A stretch of 64,000 nt of DNA from Nitrosospira multiformis. Its GTDB lineage: Bacteria > Pseudomonadota > Gammaproteobacteria > Burkholderiales > Nitrosomonadaceae. This document shows positions 30,415 through 39,441 of this stretch, one piece after another. Within the stretch, counting starts at the first letter, position 1; each line of letters begins with the position of its first letter. The position numbers and the translations under genes are program-made. The notes under the pieces were generated by a model. That model made no database searches. It was not told the origin of the DNA and saw nothing but the letters and a program-made list of their open reading frames with translations. The DNA is taken from the NCBI RefSeq assembly GCF_900110185.1, contig NZ_FOCT01000007.1, forward strand, positions 124,001-188,000, written 5' to 3'.

Positions 30415-30837
30415 CTATACGGAGCTCAGGCGGTGATGCCGTATTTCGTAACCACGATCCTGATAAAACCGGTAACGTTTCCTTGCCGCCTGGGTATCTT
30501 CATCCGTATTGCCCGCAATTTCAATGAGTCGCCGGAAGCGGCTGAAGAAAGGAGGGTTTTCAGGGCCCAGGTTGAGCAATACATCATCGTGCGGCGGATT
30601 CCTTCCACTATCGCTGAGTGTTACCGGTGTGAACTCAGCCAGCTTGTCGCCTGTCTGGCAGTGTGGAATAAAATCGGTTGCAGAGAAAGTCCACAGCAAC
30701 TTATCGATCTGCTCGACTGTAGCCATGTCAGGGGCGTAAATCATGACTTTGAATCCTTTCCGCACTGCTGTTGCAACCAGACGGCAGGCGGTATGGAGCC
30801 GATCTCCCCCGCCCGAATAGAAGTCGATTTCCGTCAT
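30415..30837 (-). CDS. holC: DNA polymerase III chi subunit
   Basis: A 140-residue protein. The start TEIDFYSGGGDRLHTACRLV, then GFKVMIYAPDMATVEQIDKL and LLNLGPENPPFFSRFRRLIE, are typical of HolC. Chi links the clamp-loader complex to single-stranded DNA-binding protein at the replication fork. The gene overlaps the end of pepA by four bases, an order conserved in many proteobacteria (pepA-holC-valS), although valS lies elsewhere in this window. No anomalies were seen. Confidence 0.9.
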   Translation of the reverse strand: MTEIDFYSGGGDRLHTACRLVATAVRKGFKVMIYAPDMATVEQIDKLLWTFSATDFIPHCQTGDKLAEFTPVTLSDSGRNPPHDDVLLNLGPENPPFFSRFRRLIEIAGNTDEDTQAARKRYRFYQDRGYEIRHHRLSSV

Positions 30838-32390
30838 TCCTTCGATTTACGCCGGCTCTTGCGGCTGCCGGTCTCGCCGGTGTTACCGGATTGTTTGGTA
30901 ATCCGGCTGATCAGAAACTGGGTGAGCAGCGGGACCGGGCGTCCGGTCGCACCTTTTTCCTTGCCGGATTTCCAGGCCGTGCCGGCTACGTCGAGGTGCG
31001 CCCAGCGATATTTTTTGGTGAACCGCGACAGGAAGCAGGCGGCGGTAATGGTTCCCGCAGCGCGGCCTCCGATATTGGCCATATCGGCGAAATTACTTTT
31101 AAGTTGCTCCTGATATTCGTCGAACAGCGGCAGACGCCAGGCGCGATCCACTGCCCGCTCCGAAGCATCCAGCAACTCCTGGGCCAGTTCGTCGTCATTG
31201 CTCAGCAGGCCCGAGGCAACGTGACCGAGCGCTATGACACAGGCGCCGGTGAGCGTAGCAATATCGATTACTGCTTCCGGTTCATAGCGTTCGGTGTAGG
31301 CCAGCGCGTCGCACAGGATCAGCCTGCCTTCGGCATCCGTATTGAGAATTTCTATGGTTTGTCCCGACATGCTCGTGACGACGTCGCCAGGTTTGGTGGC
31401 ATTGCCGCCGGGCATGTTTTCGGTGGCTGGAATAATGCCGACCACATTGACTGGAAGACCCATCCTTGCAATGGCGTGAATGGTGCCCAGTACGCTGGCG
31501 GCCCCGCACATGTCGTACTTCATTTCATCCATTTCCGCCGCTGGCTTGAGGGAAATGCCGCCCGTATCGAAGGTGACGCCCTTTCCTACCAGCACAACAG
31601 GTTTTCCCTTCTTCGCCCCTCCCCAATATTCCAGGGCAATCAGCTTGGGAGGCTGGCGGCTGCCGCGCGCCACGGCCAGCAATGCGCCCATGCCAAGATC
31701 CTCCATATCCTTTTGCTCCAGCACCGTCACTTTGAGCTTGTAGGTCTTGGCCATATTCATGGCCTGCTCCGCAAGATAGGTCGGGGTGCAGATGTTAGGT
31801 GCAAGATTGCCCAGATCCTTGGCCAGACTCATACCATCGGCCACGGCCAGTCCTTGCTGCAGAGCCTCCTCGCTGGCAGCCTGTTCCTCCTCGGTGAGCG
31901 ATTTGATAATACCGAGGGTAATTTTTTGTAGCTTCGGTTCGGCTTCCTCGACCTTGCTTTTCAGCCGGTCGAAGCGGTACATGCCCTCCAACCCGCCGAT
32001 CGCGATTTGCAGGACTTTCCAGGAGAAATCGCGGTTTTTTACGGGTGCTTCCAGCAGAAACAGGGTGGCATCGGCGGCGCCAGTATCAGATAGTGCCTTG
32101 AATACTGCGCGTACTGCATCGCGGTATCCCTTGTCGCCGAGTTCCTGCTCCTTGCCAAGCCCCACCAGCAATACGCGCTCGCAGGCGCTATTGGGCACAT
32201 TATGGAGCATCAGCGTCGAGCCCGCTTTGCCTTTCATATCCCCCCGACCCAGGATGCCGGTAATGTAGCCATTTGCAGATTTATCCAGGGCTTCGGCAGC
32301 AGGAGTTAATTTTTGTTGTTCGAAAATGCCTGCAACCACACAGGCACTACGTTGTTTTTCGGGCGTTCCGTTCTTTATATTAAATTTCAC
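30834..32390 (-). CDS. pepA: Leucyl aminopeptidase
   Basis: A 518-residue cytosolic M17 aminopeptidase. The two-metal site is recognisable in VGKGVTFDTGGISLKP and the diagnostic NTDAEGRLILCDALAY. A cap-like N-terminal domain occupies about the first 170 residues. It releases N-terminal residues from peptides; family members also bind DNA in site-specific recombination. The C-terminal tail after residue 500 is Ser/Arg/Lys-rich (GETGSRKSRRKSKE) and looks like an extension. It is the first gene of the pepA-holC pair, with a four-base overlap. Confidence 0.95.
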   Translation of the reverse strand: MKFNIKNGTPEKQRSACVVAGIFEQQKLTPAAEALDKSANGYITGILGRGDMKGKAGSTLMLHNVPNSACERVLLVGLGKEQELGDKGYRDAVRAVFKALSDTGAADATLFLLEAPVKNRDFSWKVLQIAIGGLEGMYRFDRLKSKVEEAEPKLQKITLGIIKSLTEEEQAASEEALQQGLAVADGMSLAKDLGNLAPNICTPTYLAEQAMNMAKTYKLKVTVLEQKDMEDLGMGALLAVARGSRQPPKLIALEYWGGAKKGKPVVLVGKGVTFDTGGISLKPAAEMDEMKYDMCGAASVLGTIHAIARMGLPVNVVGIIPATENMPGGNATKPGDVVTSMSGQTIEILNTDAEGRLILCDALAYTERYEPEAVIDIATLTGACVIALGHVASGLLSNDDELAQELLDASERAVDRAWRLPLFDEYQEQLKSNFADMANIGGRAAGTITAACFLSRFTKKYRWAHLDVAGTAWKSGKEKGATGRPVPLLTQFLISRITKQSGNTGETGSRKSRRKSKE

Positions 32391-32582
32391 AGCATGCTCC
32401 TCGATTCAAGGCTTGCGGGCGGATTGTTCAAACCGGATAATGCTTCGATTATCGCCGGACTATTCGCATAAAGTCAAAGCAGATACGGGACCGTTTCCAA
32501 AAATCTCGCAATGGAATTCCTGTTCACTCTGTAATGCGGCTGCACAGTGAGCGGCAGTGTCGGAGTGATAGGGGAGGAATGG

Positions 32583-33086
32583 ATGATCAGACAGAAGTCG
32601 ATACGGCGGGTGAAGCCGCCAGAAGATTATCAGGCCAAGCTTGCCACACCGTTTGCCGTGCTGGGCCTTCGCACGGATGAAGACTGGCTGACCGATATAG
32701 AATACCTGCCGCCGGATACGCCCACTCTCGTTCCGCAAAATCCTCTCGCCAGGGAAGTATGTGATCAGTTGCAGGCCTACCTTGCCGATCCTGGTTTCGC
32801 GTTCGACCTGTCACTGCACATCGGCGGGACGATTCATCAGCGCCGTGTCTGGCAAGCCATCCAGGATATTCCGGCGGGTGCAACGCGCAGTTATGCGGCT
32901 ATCGCGATGGAGTTGCATTCCGCCCCGCGCGCAGTGGGACAGGCGTGCGGAGCCAACCGGCTGCCCATCGTTATTCCCTGTCATCGTGTTATCGCCAAAA
33001 GCGGGGGTCTTGGAGGTTTCATGAACGCCAGCGATGGATTGCCGCTCACCATTAAGCGCTGGCTATTGCAGCATGAGGGTATCTGA
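32583..33086 (+). CDS. Methylated-DNA-[protein]-cysteine methyltransferase family
   Basis: A 167-residue protein. The active-site motif is IVIPCHRVIAKSGGLGGF with the acceptor Cys in PCHRV, after the DNA-binding helix region GATRSYAAIAMELHSAPRAV. It should remove alkyl groups from O6-alkylguanine by suicidal transfer to Cys (Ogt/MGMT). The N-terminal part is less conserved. The ATG at 32583 follows GGGGAGGA; the frame is open from 32547. It overlaps xerD by 14 bases, so the two are co-translated. Confidence 0.9.
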   Translation: MIRQKSIRRVKPPEDYQAKLATPFAVLGLRTDEDWLTDIEYLPPDTPTLVPQNPLAREVCDQLQAYLADPGFAFDLSLHIGGTIHQRRVWQAIQDIPAGATRSYAAIAMELHSAPRAVGQACGANRLPIVIPCHRVIAKSGGLGGFMNASDGLPLTIKRWLLQHEGI

Positions 33087-33984
33087 GCAGAACGCGGAAC
33101 TGCTCGATGAGTTCTGCGATGCACTGTGGCTGGAAGATGGGCTCTCGCGCAATACAATGGAGAGCTATCGCAGCGATCTGCAGCAGTTCGGTGACTGGTT
33201 CATCCGACAGAAACCGGGCGATAGCAGTTTCCTGATAGTCACGCATTCCGATTTGCTGGGATTCATGGCGGGCAGGTTTTCCGCTGGAATGAAGGCCAGC
33301 ACCACCAGCCGCGAGCTCTCGAGCCTAAAGCGGTTTTACCGCTTTCTGTTGCGCCAGGGAAAGATCAATGCAGATCCCACCCTCAATATCGATACACCCA
33401 GGCTTCCTCGCAACTTGCCGGTGAGTTTGACCGAGGCCGACGTGGAAGCCCTGCTTGGCGCACCCGACGTGGGCCTTCCGTTGGGATTACGGGATCGTGC
33501 CATGCTCGAGGTGCTCTATGCAAGCGGCCTTCGGGTTTCAGAGCTTGTGAGCCTGGAAAGCGGACAGATCAGCCTGGACATGGGGGTGGTGCGCATCATG
33601 GGGAAGGGGGGGAAAGAGCGCCTGACACCGCTGGGAGAAGAGGCGCTGGAATGGGTGATCCGCTACATCAAGGAAATCCGTCCTGGCCTGCTGGATGGGA
33701 AATCGAGTAATGCGCTGTTCGTCACTTACCGTGGTGCAGGCATGACTCGCCAGGCTTTCTGGTATCTGATCAAACGCTATGCGCGCCAGGCCAGTATCAC
33801 GAAGCCGTTGTCGCCACATGGATTGCGTCATGCCTTTGCGACTCATCTGCTCAATCATGGTGCCGATTTACGTGTGGTGCAATTGCTGCTCGGTCATGCG
33901 GATATTTCAACCACGCAGATATACACTCATGTCGCACGCGAAAGATTGAAAAAAATCCACGAAATGCATCATCCGAGAGGGTGA
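33073..33984 (+). CDS. xerD: Site-specific tyrosine recombinase XerD
   Basis: A 303-residue tyrosine recombinase. The SAM-like core-binding domain (EFCDALWLEDGLSRNTMESY) is followed by the catalytic domain with Arg in ASGLRVSEL, Lys in MGKGGKERL, HGLRHAF, LLGHADIS and the nucleophile Tyr in TQIYTHV. It acts with XerC at dif to resolve chromosome dimers. The ATG at 33073 begins MRVSEQNAE, inside the end of the preceding gene. XerD rather than XerC is inferred from overall sequence pattern and the ending ERLKKIHEMHHPRG. Confidence 0.92.
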   Translation: MRVSEQNAELLDEFCDALWLEDGLSRNTMESYRSDLQQFGDWFIRQKPGDSSFLIVTHSDLLGFMAGRFSAGMKASTTSRELSSLKRFYRFLLRQGKINADPTLNIDTPRLPRNLPVSLTEADVEALLGAPDVGLPLGLRDRAMLEVLYASGLRVSELVSLESGQISLDMGVVRIMGKGGKERLTPLGEEALEWVIRYIKEIRPGLLDGKSSNALFVTYRGAGMTRQAFWYLIKRYARQASITKPLSPHGLRHAFATHLLNHGADLRVVQLLLGHADISTTQIYTHVARERLKKIHEMHHPRG

Positions 33985-34104
33985 GGCAAAATTTTACGGG
34001 CCGGAACCCCGATCGAAGAAAATTACTTTCCCCCTCCACACGAAACAAATCCTATCGACATAGGCCCAGCTAGGCCAGATTGCCGGCAAGCGGGTAATGC
34101 TCAA

Positions 34105-34130
34105 GATTCAACTGCCTCTGCCGTTGAATC
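34105..34130 (+). repeat. Perfect 8-bp hairpin after xerD
   Basis: GATTCAAC (34105-34112) and GTTGAATC (34123-34130) flank a 10-base loop. No T run follows, so it is not a classical terminator. Confidence 0.5.
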
Positions 34131-34150
34131 TGCTTATAACTCTGCTAAAG

Positions 34151-34201
34151 TCTAAGGAACCACTGAAGAGCGCTATCAGGCGTTCTCAAGCAATAATTCC
34201 C
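34151..34201. repeat. Dispersed palindromic repeat, copy 2
   Basis: It begins TCTAAGGAACCACTGAA and returns through CTCAAGCAATAATTCCC, an imperfect inverted repeat with the same outer arm as 20084-20148. It ends 17 bases before the OmpA-like gene. Confidence 0.55.
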
Positions 34202-34218
34202 CCAAAATAGGAGAAGTC

Positions 34219-34896
34219 ATGCGGAAGCAATTATCGGTTATTTCAATAACGACGGTTTTGGCATTGGGTGGTTGCGCCAGTTCACCCGAAACCCAGAGTA
34301 CCAGAACGAGAGACACTGCCATAGGCGCCGGCATTGGCGCAGGTACGGGCGCATTGATTGGAGCAATTGCGGGTAAGGGGAAAGGCGCGGCAATCGGTGC
34401 AGCGGCTGGGGCTGGCCTCGGCGCCATCGCCGGAAACGTGTGGTCCCGCAGAATGGAAGAGCAGAAACGCGAAATGGAGCAGGCGACAGCGGGAACAGGG
34501 GTGGAAGTTGTGAAAACCTCTGATAATCGCCTGCGGCTGGATATCCCCAGCGATATTTCATTTGATACCGGCCGCGCCGACATCAGGCCGAACTTCAGGC
34601 CTGTCCTGGATAGCTTTGCCACCAGCCTGAACAATAATCCCGTTACGGAGGTGACTATTATCGGCCATACGGACAGCTCGGGCAGCGATGCAGTCAACAA
34701 CCCCTTGTCCTTGAACCGGGCAGCCAGCACGCGGGACTATCTCGCGAGCCGCGGGGTTTCTCTGAACCGCATAAGGATCGAAGGTCGGGGTTCACGGGAG
34801 CCTATTGTTGCGAATGACACGCCGCAGAACAGAGCAAGGAATCGCCGGGTTGAAATCTACGTTGCCGAACCGCAAGAGGCTTCCCGGCAATATTAA
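34219..34896 (+). CDS. OmpA-family lipoprotein (YiaD-like)
   Basis: A 225-residue protein. The signal ends in lipobox LGGC (Cys19). A glycine-rich zipper follows (AIGAGIGAGTGALIGAIAG; residues about 34-77), able to insert in membrane. The C-terminal OmpA-like peptidoglycan-binding domain (about 105-220) has IIGHTDSSGSDAVNNPLSLN and NRRVEIYV. It should link the outer membrane to the cell wall. The start follows AGGAGAAG. It is a single gene close after the palindromic repeat, and its regulation is not visible. Confidence 0.9.
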   Translation: MRKQLSVISITTVLALGGCASSPETQSTRTRDTAIGAGIGAGTGALIGAIAGKGKGAAIGAAAGAGLGAIAGNVWSRRMEEQKREMEQATAGTGVEVVKTSDNRLRLDIPSDISFDTGRADIRPNFRPVLDSFATSLNNNPVTEVTIIGHTDSSGSDAVNNPLSLNRAASTRDYLASRGVSLNRIRIEGRGSREPIVANDTPQNRARNRRVEIYVAEPQEASRQY

Positions 34897-35072
34897 GTCA
34901 GGATTAGTCAGGAAGCGTAAACGTTTTGCAGCGATGCGTTCTCTCGGGGAGGACGTGTGCTGCTGGGGGGCACTTCACTTATATGCCAGGAACCAGGTGT
35001 TCCCCAGCGCAGGATAGAAGGTTGTAGCATGTAATTGCCATCTTGCCATTGAGCTGCAGCATCTCATGCCCG

Positions 35073-35549
35073 TCATGTGTCAGCATCCGGTTCTCTGACC
35101 GGAATTCGCCAGACGAAGGCTATAAGGATGACACCCAGCAGAACTAGCATCCCCTGATGCCAGACAGAGGGCATCACCAGGATCGAGCTTCCCAGCGACA
35201 GCACCAGCAACAGATATACCCAACGCTTGACTTTGCGCGGGATGCTGCGATGCTCCATCCATTCGCGAATAATGGGACCGGTGATGCGATTAGTCAGGAG
35301 CTTGGCGTGGAAGTGCTTGGAACTGCGGGCAAAACAGGCGGCTGCCAGCAGCACAAATGGGGTTGTCGGGAGTACTGGCAGCAGGATCCCCACCACGCCG
35401 AGTATCAGGGCGACGAATCCTGCCGCGAGATAGAGGGCGCGCACAAAGCGCGAGTCATGTAGGCGTGCAGGTGGTCCTCCCTGCTCCCGGGAACATGTCT
35501 CTTTGCTGGTAAATATCTCTTCGACCTTTTCATTTAAGCGATCCTGCAT
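35073..35549 (-). CDS. DUF454 (YbaN-like) inner membrane protein
   Basis: A 158-residue protein. After a charged N-terminal tail of about 37 residues come hydrophobic segments ALYLAAGFVALILGVVGILL, a conserved PVLPTTPFVLLAAACFARSS, and two C-terminal segments (VYLLLVLSLGSSILV, MLVLLGVILIAFVWRI). This is the DUF454 pattern of small inner membrane proteins of unknown function. The Cys-containing N-terminal tail (KETCSREQGG) is longer than usual. It is monocistronic and convergent with the OmpA-like gene. Confidence 0.88.
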   Translation of the reverse strand: MQDRLNEKVEEIFTSKETCSREQGGPPARLHDSRFVRALYLAAGFVALILGVVGILLPVLPTTPFVLLAAACFARSSKHFHAKLLTNRITGPIIREWMEHRSIPRKVKRWVYLLLVLSLGSSILVMPSVWHQGMLVLLGVILIAFVWRIPVREPDADT

Positions 35550-35721
35550 GAACTCTCCTTCATACGTTTCACGCCTCGACTAAATGAGTACATGGGCAAT
35601 GGGCAATGACCCAGGAATCCCTGAACGAAAGCCTGCATGACGCTACAGTCGTCCTATGGGTTGACGGTATAATAAGAGGCAGTAAGTATGAAAGGTTTTC
35701 ATTTCAATTTTAGAGGTCCTC

Positions 35722-36204
35722 ATGTCCAGGGTAAATACACTGATCAGTTTGGGAATATTCATGCTGGGTGCTTTGCTGTTGCCCCAACCCGCCATTTCGG
35801 AAACGGGGCAGACCCTTTCTGCCGTGACCCAGCCCATCAAGCAGGATACCAAAATAGGAAGTGGTGAAGAAGCGGCGGTCGGCAAGATGGTTGAAGTGCA
35901 CTATACCGGCTGGCTTTACGATGCGAGCGCTCCCGACAAAAAGGGTGAGAAGTTCGACAGCTCGCGTGACCGTGGTACGCCCTTCTCGTTCCTTGTTGGC
36001 GCGGGACGGGTCATCAAAGGTTGGGACCGGGGCGTGATCGGGATGAAGGTGGGAGGCCAGCGCACGTTGATCATTCCGCCCCAATTGGCCTATGGGTCGG
36101 AAGGGCGGGGAGCTGTCCCGCCAAACGTGGGAGCTATCCCGCCAAACGCTACCCTGATTTTCGAGGTGGAGCTTTTAGGACTGCGTCAGGGTTCGACACA
36201 CTGA
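35722..36204 (+). CDS. Exported FKBP-type peptidyl-prolyl isomerase
   Basis: A 160-residue protein. A signal peptide (cleavage near PQPAISE) leads into one FKBP domain (about 50-157) with VHYTGWLYD, KFDSSRDRGTPFSF, GRVIKGWDRGVIGMKVGGQR and the ending TLIFEVELLG. It should catalyse cis-trans isomerisation of prolyl bonds in exported proteins. The loop before the last strand reads GAVPPNVGAIPPNATL, a seven-residue duplication compared with ordinary FKBPs. It is a single gene, with a possible AGAGG site before the ATG. Confidence 0.93.
   Translation: MSRVNTLISLGIFMLGALLLPQPAISETGQTLSAVTQPIKQDTKIGSGEEAAVGKMVEVHYTGWLYDASAPDKKGEKFDSSRDRGTPFSFLVGAGRVIKGWDRGVIGMKVGGQRTLIIPPQLAYGSEGRGAVPPNVGAIPPNATLIFEVELLGLRQGSTH
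36108..36149 (+). repeat. 21-bp tandem duplication in the FKBP gene
   Basis: Two 21-base units (36108-36128, 36129-36149) differ at two positions. They encode the PPNVGAI-type duplication in the loop next to the active site. Confidence 0.95.
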
Positions 36205-36334
36205 AATCACCGATTTTCGCGCGCCGTGACTGCCTCGCCGAGGGAACGCGGAATTTTACCCGATCCAGATCAACTCATTGTTTTCCCCTCGTGCGGATAA
36301 TACCTGTGCCAGATTAAAAACCCTGAAATCCACG

Positions 36335-36363
36335 TTGACTTATCCGCGTGAAACATTCACAAT
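36335..36363 (+). promoter_or_regulatory. Promoter of the tRNA-tuf cluster
   Basis: TTGACT (36335-36340), a 17-base spacer and CACAAT (36358-36363), followed 15 bases later by tRNA-Tyr. This fits a sigma70-type promoter for the tRNA-Tyr-Gly-Thr-tuf transcript. Confidence 0.6.
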
Positions 36364-36377
36364 TAACGGTTTCGTTT

Positions 36378-36462
<85 letters not shown>

Positions 36463-36645
36463 GATCAGCAGCTGATAATGCGGGCGTTGTAGATTTCTGC
36501 GTCTTGAACGCTTTGCGTGGTGAGCCTGGGTTTGGTTCTGGTGAATGGGAGCGCAGGTAGTGCGTTGGTTGTGCGGTTCGATGATTTTTTCTCCGAAGAG
36601 CTGTTGAATGCTTCGCTGGATTTTCTGGTCCTGATCGTGCCCGAT

Positions 36646-36719
36646 GCGGGTGTAGCTCAATGGTAGAGCAGAAGCCTTCCAAGCTTACGACGAGGGTTCG
36701 ATTCCCTTCACCCGCTCCA
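36646..36719 (+). tRNA. tRNA-Gly(TCC)
   Basis: A 74-base tRNA with acceptor GCGGGTG/CACCCGC, anticodon loop CTTCCAA (anticodon TCC), GGGTTCGATTCCC T-arm and encoded CCA. It is 183 bases after tRNA-Tyr, wider than usual for this cluster. Confidence 0.96.
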
Positions 36720-36808
36720 GAACTCGAAGCGGAGAAATGAGCGTTAATTAAAAACATTAAAAAATTGGCAAAATTGTTGCGGGGTATTGTTTAGGCAAGG
36801 ACATGCTT

Positions 36809-36883
36809 GCCCATGTAGCTCAGTGGCAGAGCACTCCCTTGGTAAGGGAGAGGTCGCCAGTTCAATCCTGGCCATGGGCTCCA
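36809..36883 (+). tRNA. tRNA-Thr(GGT)
   Basis: A 75-base tRNA with acceptor GCCCATG/CATGGGC, anticodon GGT at 36841-36843, CCAGTTCAATCCTGG T-arm and encoded CCA. It stands just before tuf1, as in many beta- and gamma-proteobacteria. Confidence 0.96.
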
Positions 36884-36918
36884 TAGGCGTCAATTACAGA
36901 ACTCAAAAAAATGCTTTA

Positions 36919-38120
36919 AAAGGGACATCATGGCAAAGAGCAAATTTGAGCGGACGAAGCCGCACATCAACGTAGGGACGATAGGGCACGTGGACCACGG
37001 CAAGACCACGTTGACGGCGGCGATCACGATGGTATTGGCGAAGAAGTTTGGTGGGGAAGCGAAGAGTTACGCGCAGATAGACTCGGCGCCTGAAGAGAAG
37101 GCGCGGGGCATCACGATCAACACCTCGCATGTGGAGTATGAGACGGAGAAGCGGCATTACGCGCACGTTGACTGTCCTGGTCACGCGGACTATGTGAAGA
37201 ACATGATCACGGGTGCGGCGCAGATGGATGGTGCGATTCTGGTGGTATCGGCGGCGGATGGACCGATGCCGCAGACGCGGGAGCACATTCTTCTGGCGCG
37301 GCAGGTGGGGGTTCCCTACATTATCGTCTACATGAACAAGGCGGACATGGTGGACGATGCGGAGCTTCTGGAGCTGGTGGAAATGGAAGTGCGCGAACTG
37401 CTATCCAAATATAACTTTCCGGGAGATGACACCCCGATAGTGATCGGTTCTGCATTGAAGGCGCTGGAAGGCGACCAGAGCGACATAGGCGAGCCCTCCA
37501 TCTACAAGCTTGCGGCAGCGCTGGACAGCTACATTCCGGAGCCTCAGCGGGCGGTGGACGGGACTTTTCTGATGCCGGTTGAAGATGTTTTTTCCATATC
37601 GGGTCGTGGCACGGTGGTGACAGGTCGCGTTGAGCGTGGCGTTATCAAGGTAGGGGAAGACATCGGGATCGTGGGATTGAAGCCCACCACCAAGACTGTG
37701 TGCACGGGCGTTGAGATGTTTCGCAAGCTTCTGGACCAGGGGCAGGCAGGAGACAACGTAGGCGTATTGCTGCGGGGCACCAAGCGCGAGGAAGTGGAGC
37801 GTGGCCAGGTGCTGTCCAAGCCTGGGACCATCACCCCGCATACCAAGTTCACAGCCGAGATTTATGTTCTGAGCAAGGAAGAGGGTGGACGTCATACCCC
37901 CTTTTTCCAGGGATACCGGCCGCAGTTTTACTTCCGCACGACGGATGTGACGGGAGCAATCGAGTTGCCTGCGGGCACGGAGATGGTGATGCCCGGGGAC
38001 AATGTGTCGGTGACGGTAAACCTGATTGCGCCGATTGCGATGGAAGAAGGCCTGCGTTTTGCGATTCGTGAAGGCGGCAGGACCGTTGGCGCAGGCGTCG
38101 TGGCAAAAATTATCGAATAG
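36919..38120 (+). repeat. tuf duplication, unit 1 (1202 bp)
   Basis: Bases 36919-38120, including the 11-base upstream leader AAAGGGACATC, are a direct copy of 55686-56887. The only difference seen is G at 37666 versus A at 56433. Identity ends abruptly at the stop codon. Confidence 0.93.
36930..38120 (+). CDS. tuf: Elongation factor Tu, copy 1
   Basis: A 396-residue translational GTPase carrying aminoacyl-tRNA to the ribosome. G motifs are GHVDHGKTT (P-loop), [12 protein letters not shown] and MNKADMVDD; domains 2 and 3 follow from about 205 and 300. The protein is the same as copy 2 (55697-56887) except residue 246, Gly here and Glu there, in the otherwise strongly conserved GEDIEIVG stretch of domain 2. 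The gene follows tRNA-Thr by 46 bases, in one likely transcript, with GGGA before the ATG. Confidence 0.98.
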   Translation: MAKSKFERTKPHINVGTIGHVDHGKTTLTAAITMVLAKKFGGEAKSYAQIDSAPEEKARGITINTSHVEYETEKRHYAHVDCPGHADYVKNMITGAAQMDGAILVVSAADGPMPQTREHILLARQVGVPYIIVYMNKADMVDDAELLELVEMEVRELLSKYNFPGDDTPIVIGSALKALEGDQSDIGEPSIYKLAAALDSYIPEPQRAVDGTFLMPVEDVFSISGRGTVVTGRVERGVIKVGEDIGIVGLKPTTKTVCTGVEMFRKLLDQGQAGDNVGVLLRGTKREEVERGQVLSKPGTITPHTKFTAEIYVLSKEEGGRHTPFFQGYRPQFYFRTTDVTGAIELPAGTEMVMPGDNVSVTVNLIAPIAMEEGLRFAIREGGRTVGAGVVAKIIE

Positions 38121-38212
38121 CGTTTTGCCCGAGGTCGACTCCAGCGTTAAAGAGCCTTGCATTTGTATGTGTTCAGGTGAGTTCTTCATTTTTTTACCTT
38201 TGTTCAAAGTAC

Positions 38213-38288
38213 AGGCCAGTAGCTCAATTGGCAGAGCGTCGGTCTCCAAAACCGAAGGTTGGGGGTTCGATGCCCTCCTGGCCTGCCA
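38213..38288 (+). tRNA. tRNA-Trp(CCA)
   Basis: A 76-base tRNA with acceptor AGGCCAG/CTGGCCT, anticodon CCA at 38246-38248, GGGGGTTCGATGCCCTC T-arm and encoded CCA. It lies between tuf1 and secE, its usual place. Confidence 0.96.
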
Positions 38289-38452
38289 TCAGGAAATGTC
38301 ATTTCAAAATCGTCAATAACTGCATGTTTCCAGGGGAAGCAGGGCCTCGTAATACATTGTTATTCGGGTCGTGCAGTGAGGTTGCGCATGAATTTTGCTC
38401 GCGCCCCGCTTCGTCTGCTGGCAGGCATTAAAAGGCAGAGTGGGATAGGTTA

Positions 38453-38797
38453 GTGGATAAGATCAAGTTGGGATTCGCGCTTCTGCTGCTGATTGCGGGT
38501 ATTGCCGGATTCTATTACTTGCGCGAGAGCGCAATGGTAATTCGCGTCATTTCAGTTCTCGGAGGCCTTGTTCTTGCGACCGTGGTGGTGTCGTTTACCA
38601 CTCAGGGCAAGCAGTTTTACGCGTTCAGCAGGGAGTCGTGGGAAGAGACTAAGAAGGTGGTATGGCCGAACCGAAAGGAAACGGTGCAGACGACGGGTAT
38701 CGTTTTTGCTTTCGTTCTGGTAATGGCCATGTTCCTGTGGATGATAGACGCGGGCCTGCTGCTGGCGGTGAAATATCTCATGGGACAGGAAGGGTGA
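38453..38797 (+). CDS. secE: Preprotein translocase subunit SecE
   Basis: A 114-residue inner membrane protein. Two N-terminal membrane segments ([18 protein letters not shown] and [17 protein letters not shown]) precede the conserved cytoplasmic helix [20 protein letters not shown] and a final membrane segment. It stabilises SecY in the Sec channel. The start is a GTG. The stop codon overlaps the nusG start by one base (TGATG), so the two are translationally coupled. Confidence 0.94.
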   Translation: MDKIKLGFALLLLIAGIAGFYYLRESAMVIRVISVLGGLVLATVVVSFTTQGKQFYAFSRESWEETKKVVWPNRKETVQTTGIVFAFVLVMAMFLWMIDAGLLLAVKYLMGQEG

Positions 38798-39330
38798 TGG
38801 AAAAGAAGTGGTATGTGGTTCATGCCTACTCCGGTTTCGAGAAGAGCGTGCAGCGTGCGCTGAAGGAGCGGATCAGTCGCGCTGGAATGCTGGACAAGTT
38901 CGGGCAGATACTCGTTCCTGTGGAAGAAGTCGTCGAGATGAAAGCAGGACAGAAAAATCTCAGCGAACGGAAATTTTTCCCGGGCTACGTACTGGTCGAG
39001 ATGGAGATGACCGACGAAACATGGCACCTGGTTAAAAACACGCCGAAGGTGACGGGCTTCATTGGCGGTACAGCCATGAATCCTACGCCTATCAGCGAGA
39101 AGGAAGTGCAGAACATTCTCCATCAGATTCAGGAAGGGGTGGAAAAACCCAAGCCCAAGATTCTTTTCGAAACGGGCGAGGCGGTTCGTGTCAAGGAAGG
39201 ACCATTTACGGATTTTCACGGCAACGTGGAAGACGTCAATTACGACAAAAGCAAGCTCCGGGTTTCAGTGTCCATTTTTGGACGGCCCACACCTGTCGAG
39301 CTGGATTTCAGTCAGGTCGAGAAAGCTTAG
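38797..39330 (+). CDS. nusG: Transcription termination/antitermination factor NusG
   Basis: A 177-residue protein. The NGN domain starts [20 protein letters not shown] and includes [11 protein letters not shown]; the C-terminal KOW domain contains [16 protein letters not shown]. It binds RNA polymerase and influences Rho and ribosome coupling. The ATG at 38797 overlaps the secE stop; the longer open frame from 38662 lies in secE and is not used. The following gap carries a small TTCCGG/CCGGAA hairpin (39344-39360) before rplK. Confidence 0.96.
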   Translation: MEKKWYVVHAYSGFEKSVQRALKERISRAGMLDKFGQILVPVEEVVEMKAGQKNLSERKFFPGYVLVEMEMTDETWHLVKNTPKVTGFIGGTAMNPTPISEKEVQNILHQIQEGVEKPKPKILFETGEAVRVKEGPFTDFHGNVEDVNYDKSKLRVSVSIFGRPTPVELDFSQVEKA

Positions 39331-39441
39331 TATAGGTAAAGGTTTCCGGAAGTGCCGGAAGGCCTCGGTCACATATTGCATATCGCATATTGTTAAACGG
39401 GGAGGGTCTCAAGGACTCGTTTGAACCCGATAGGAGAGCAA

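Noticed and set aside
30771..31931. 386-codon open frame on the plus strand opposite pepA and holC
   Set aside because: Shadow of two well-supported genes; composition (His, Arg, Gly) is typical of antisense frames in GC-rich coding DNA.
36919..38120. 1.2-kb direct repeat that could suggest an insertion sequence
   Set aside because: Both copies are EF-Tu genes in their usual places; no transposase or terminal inverted repeats.
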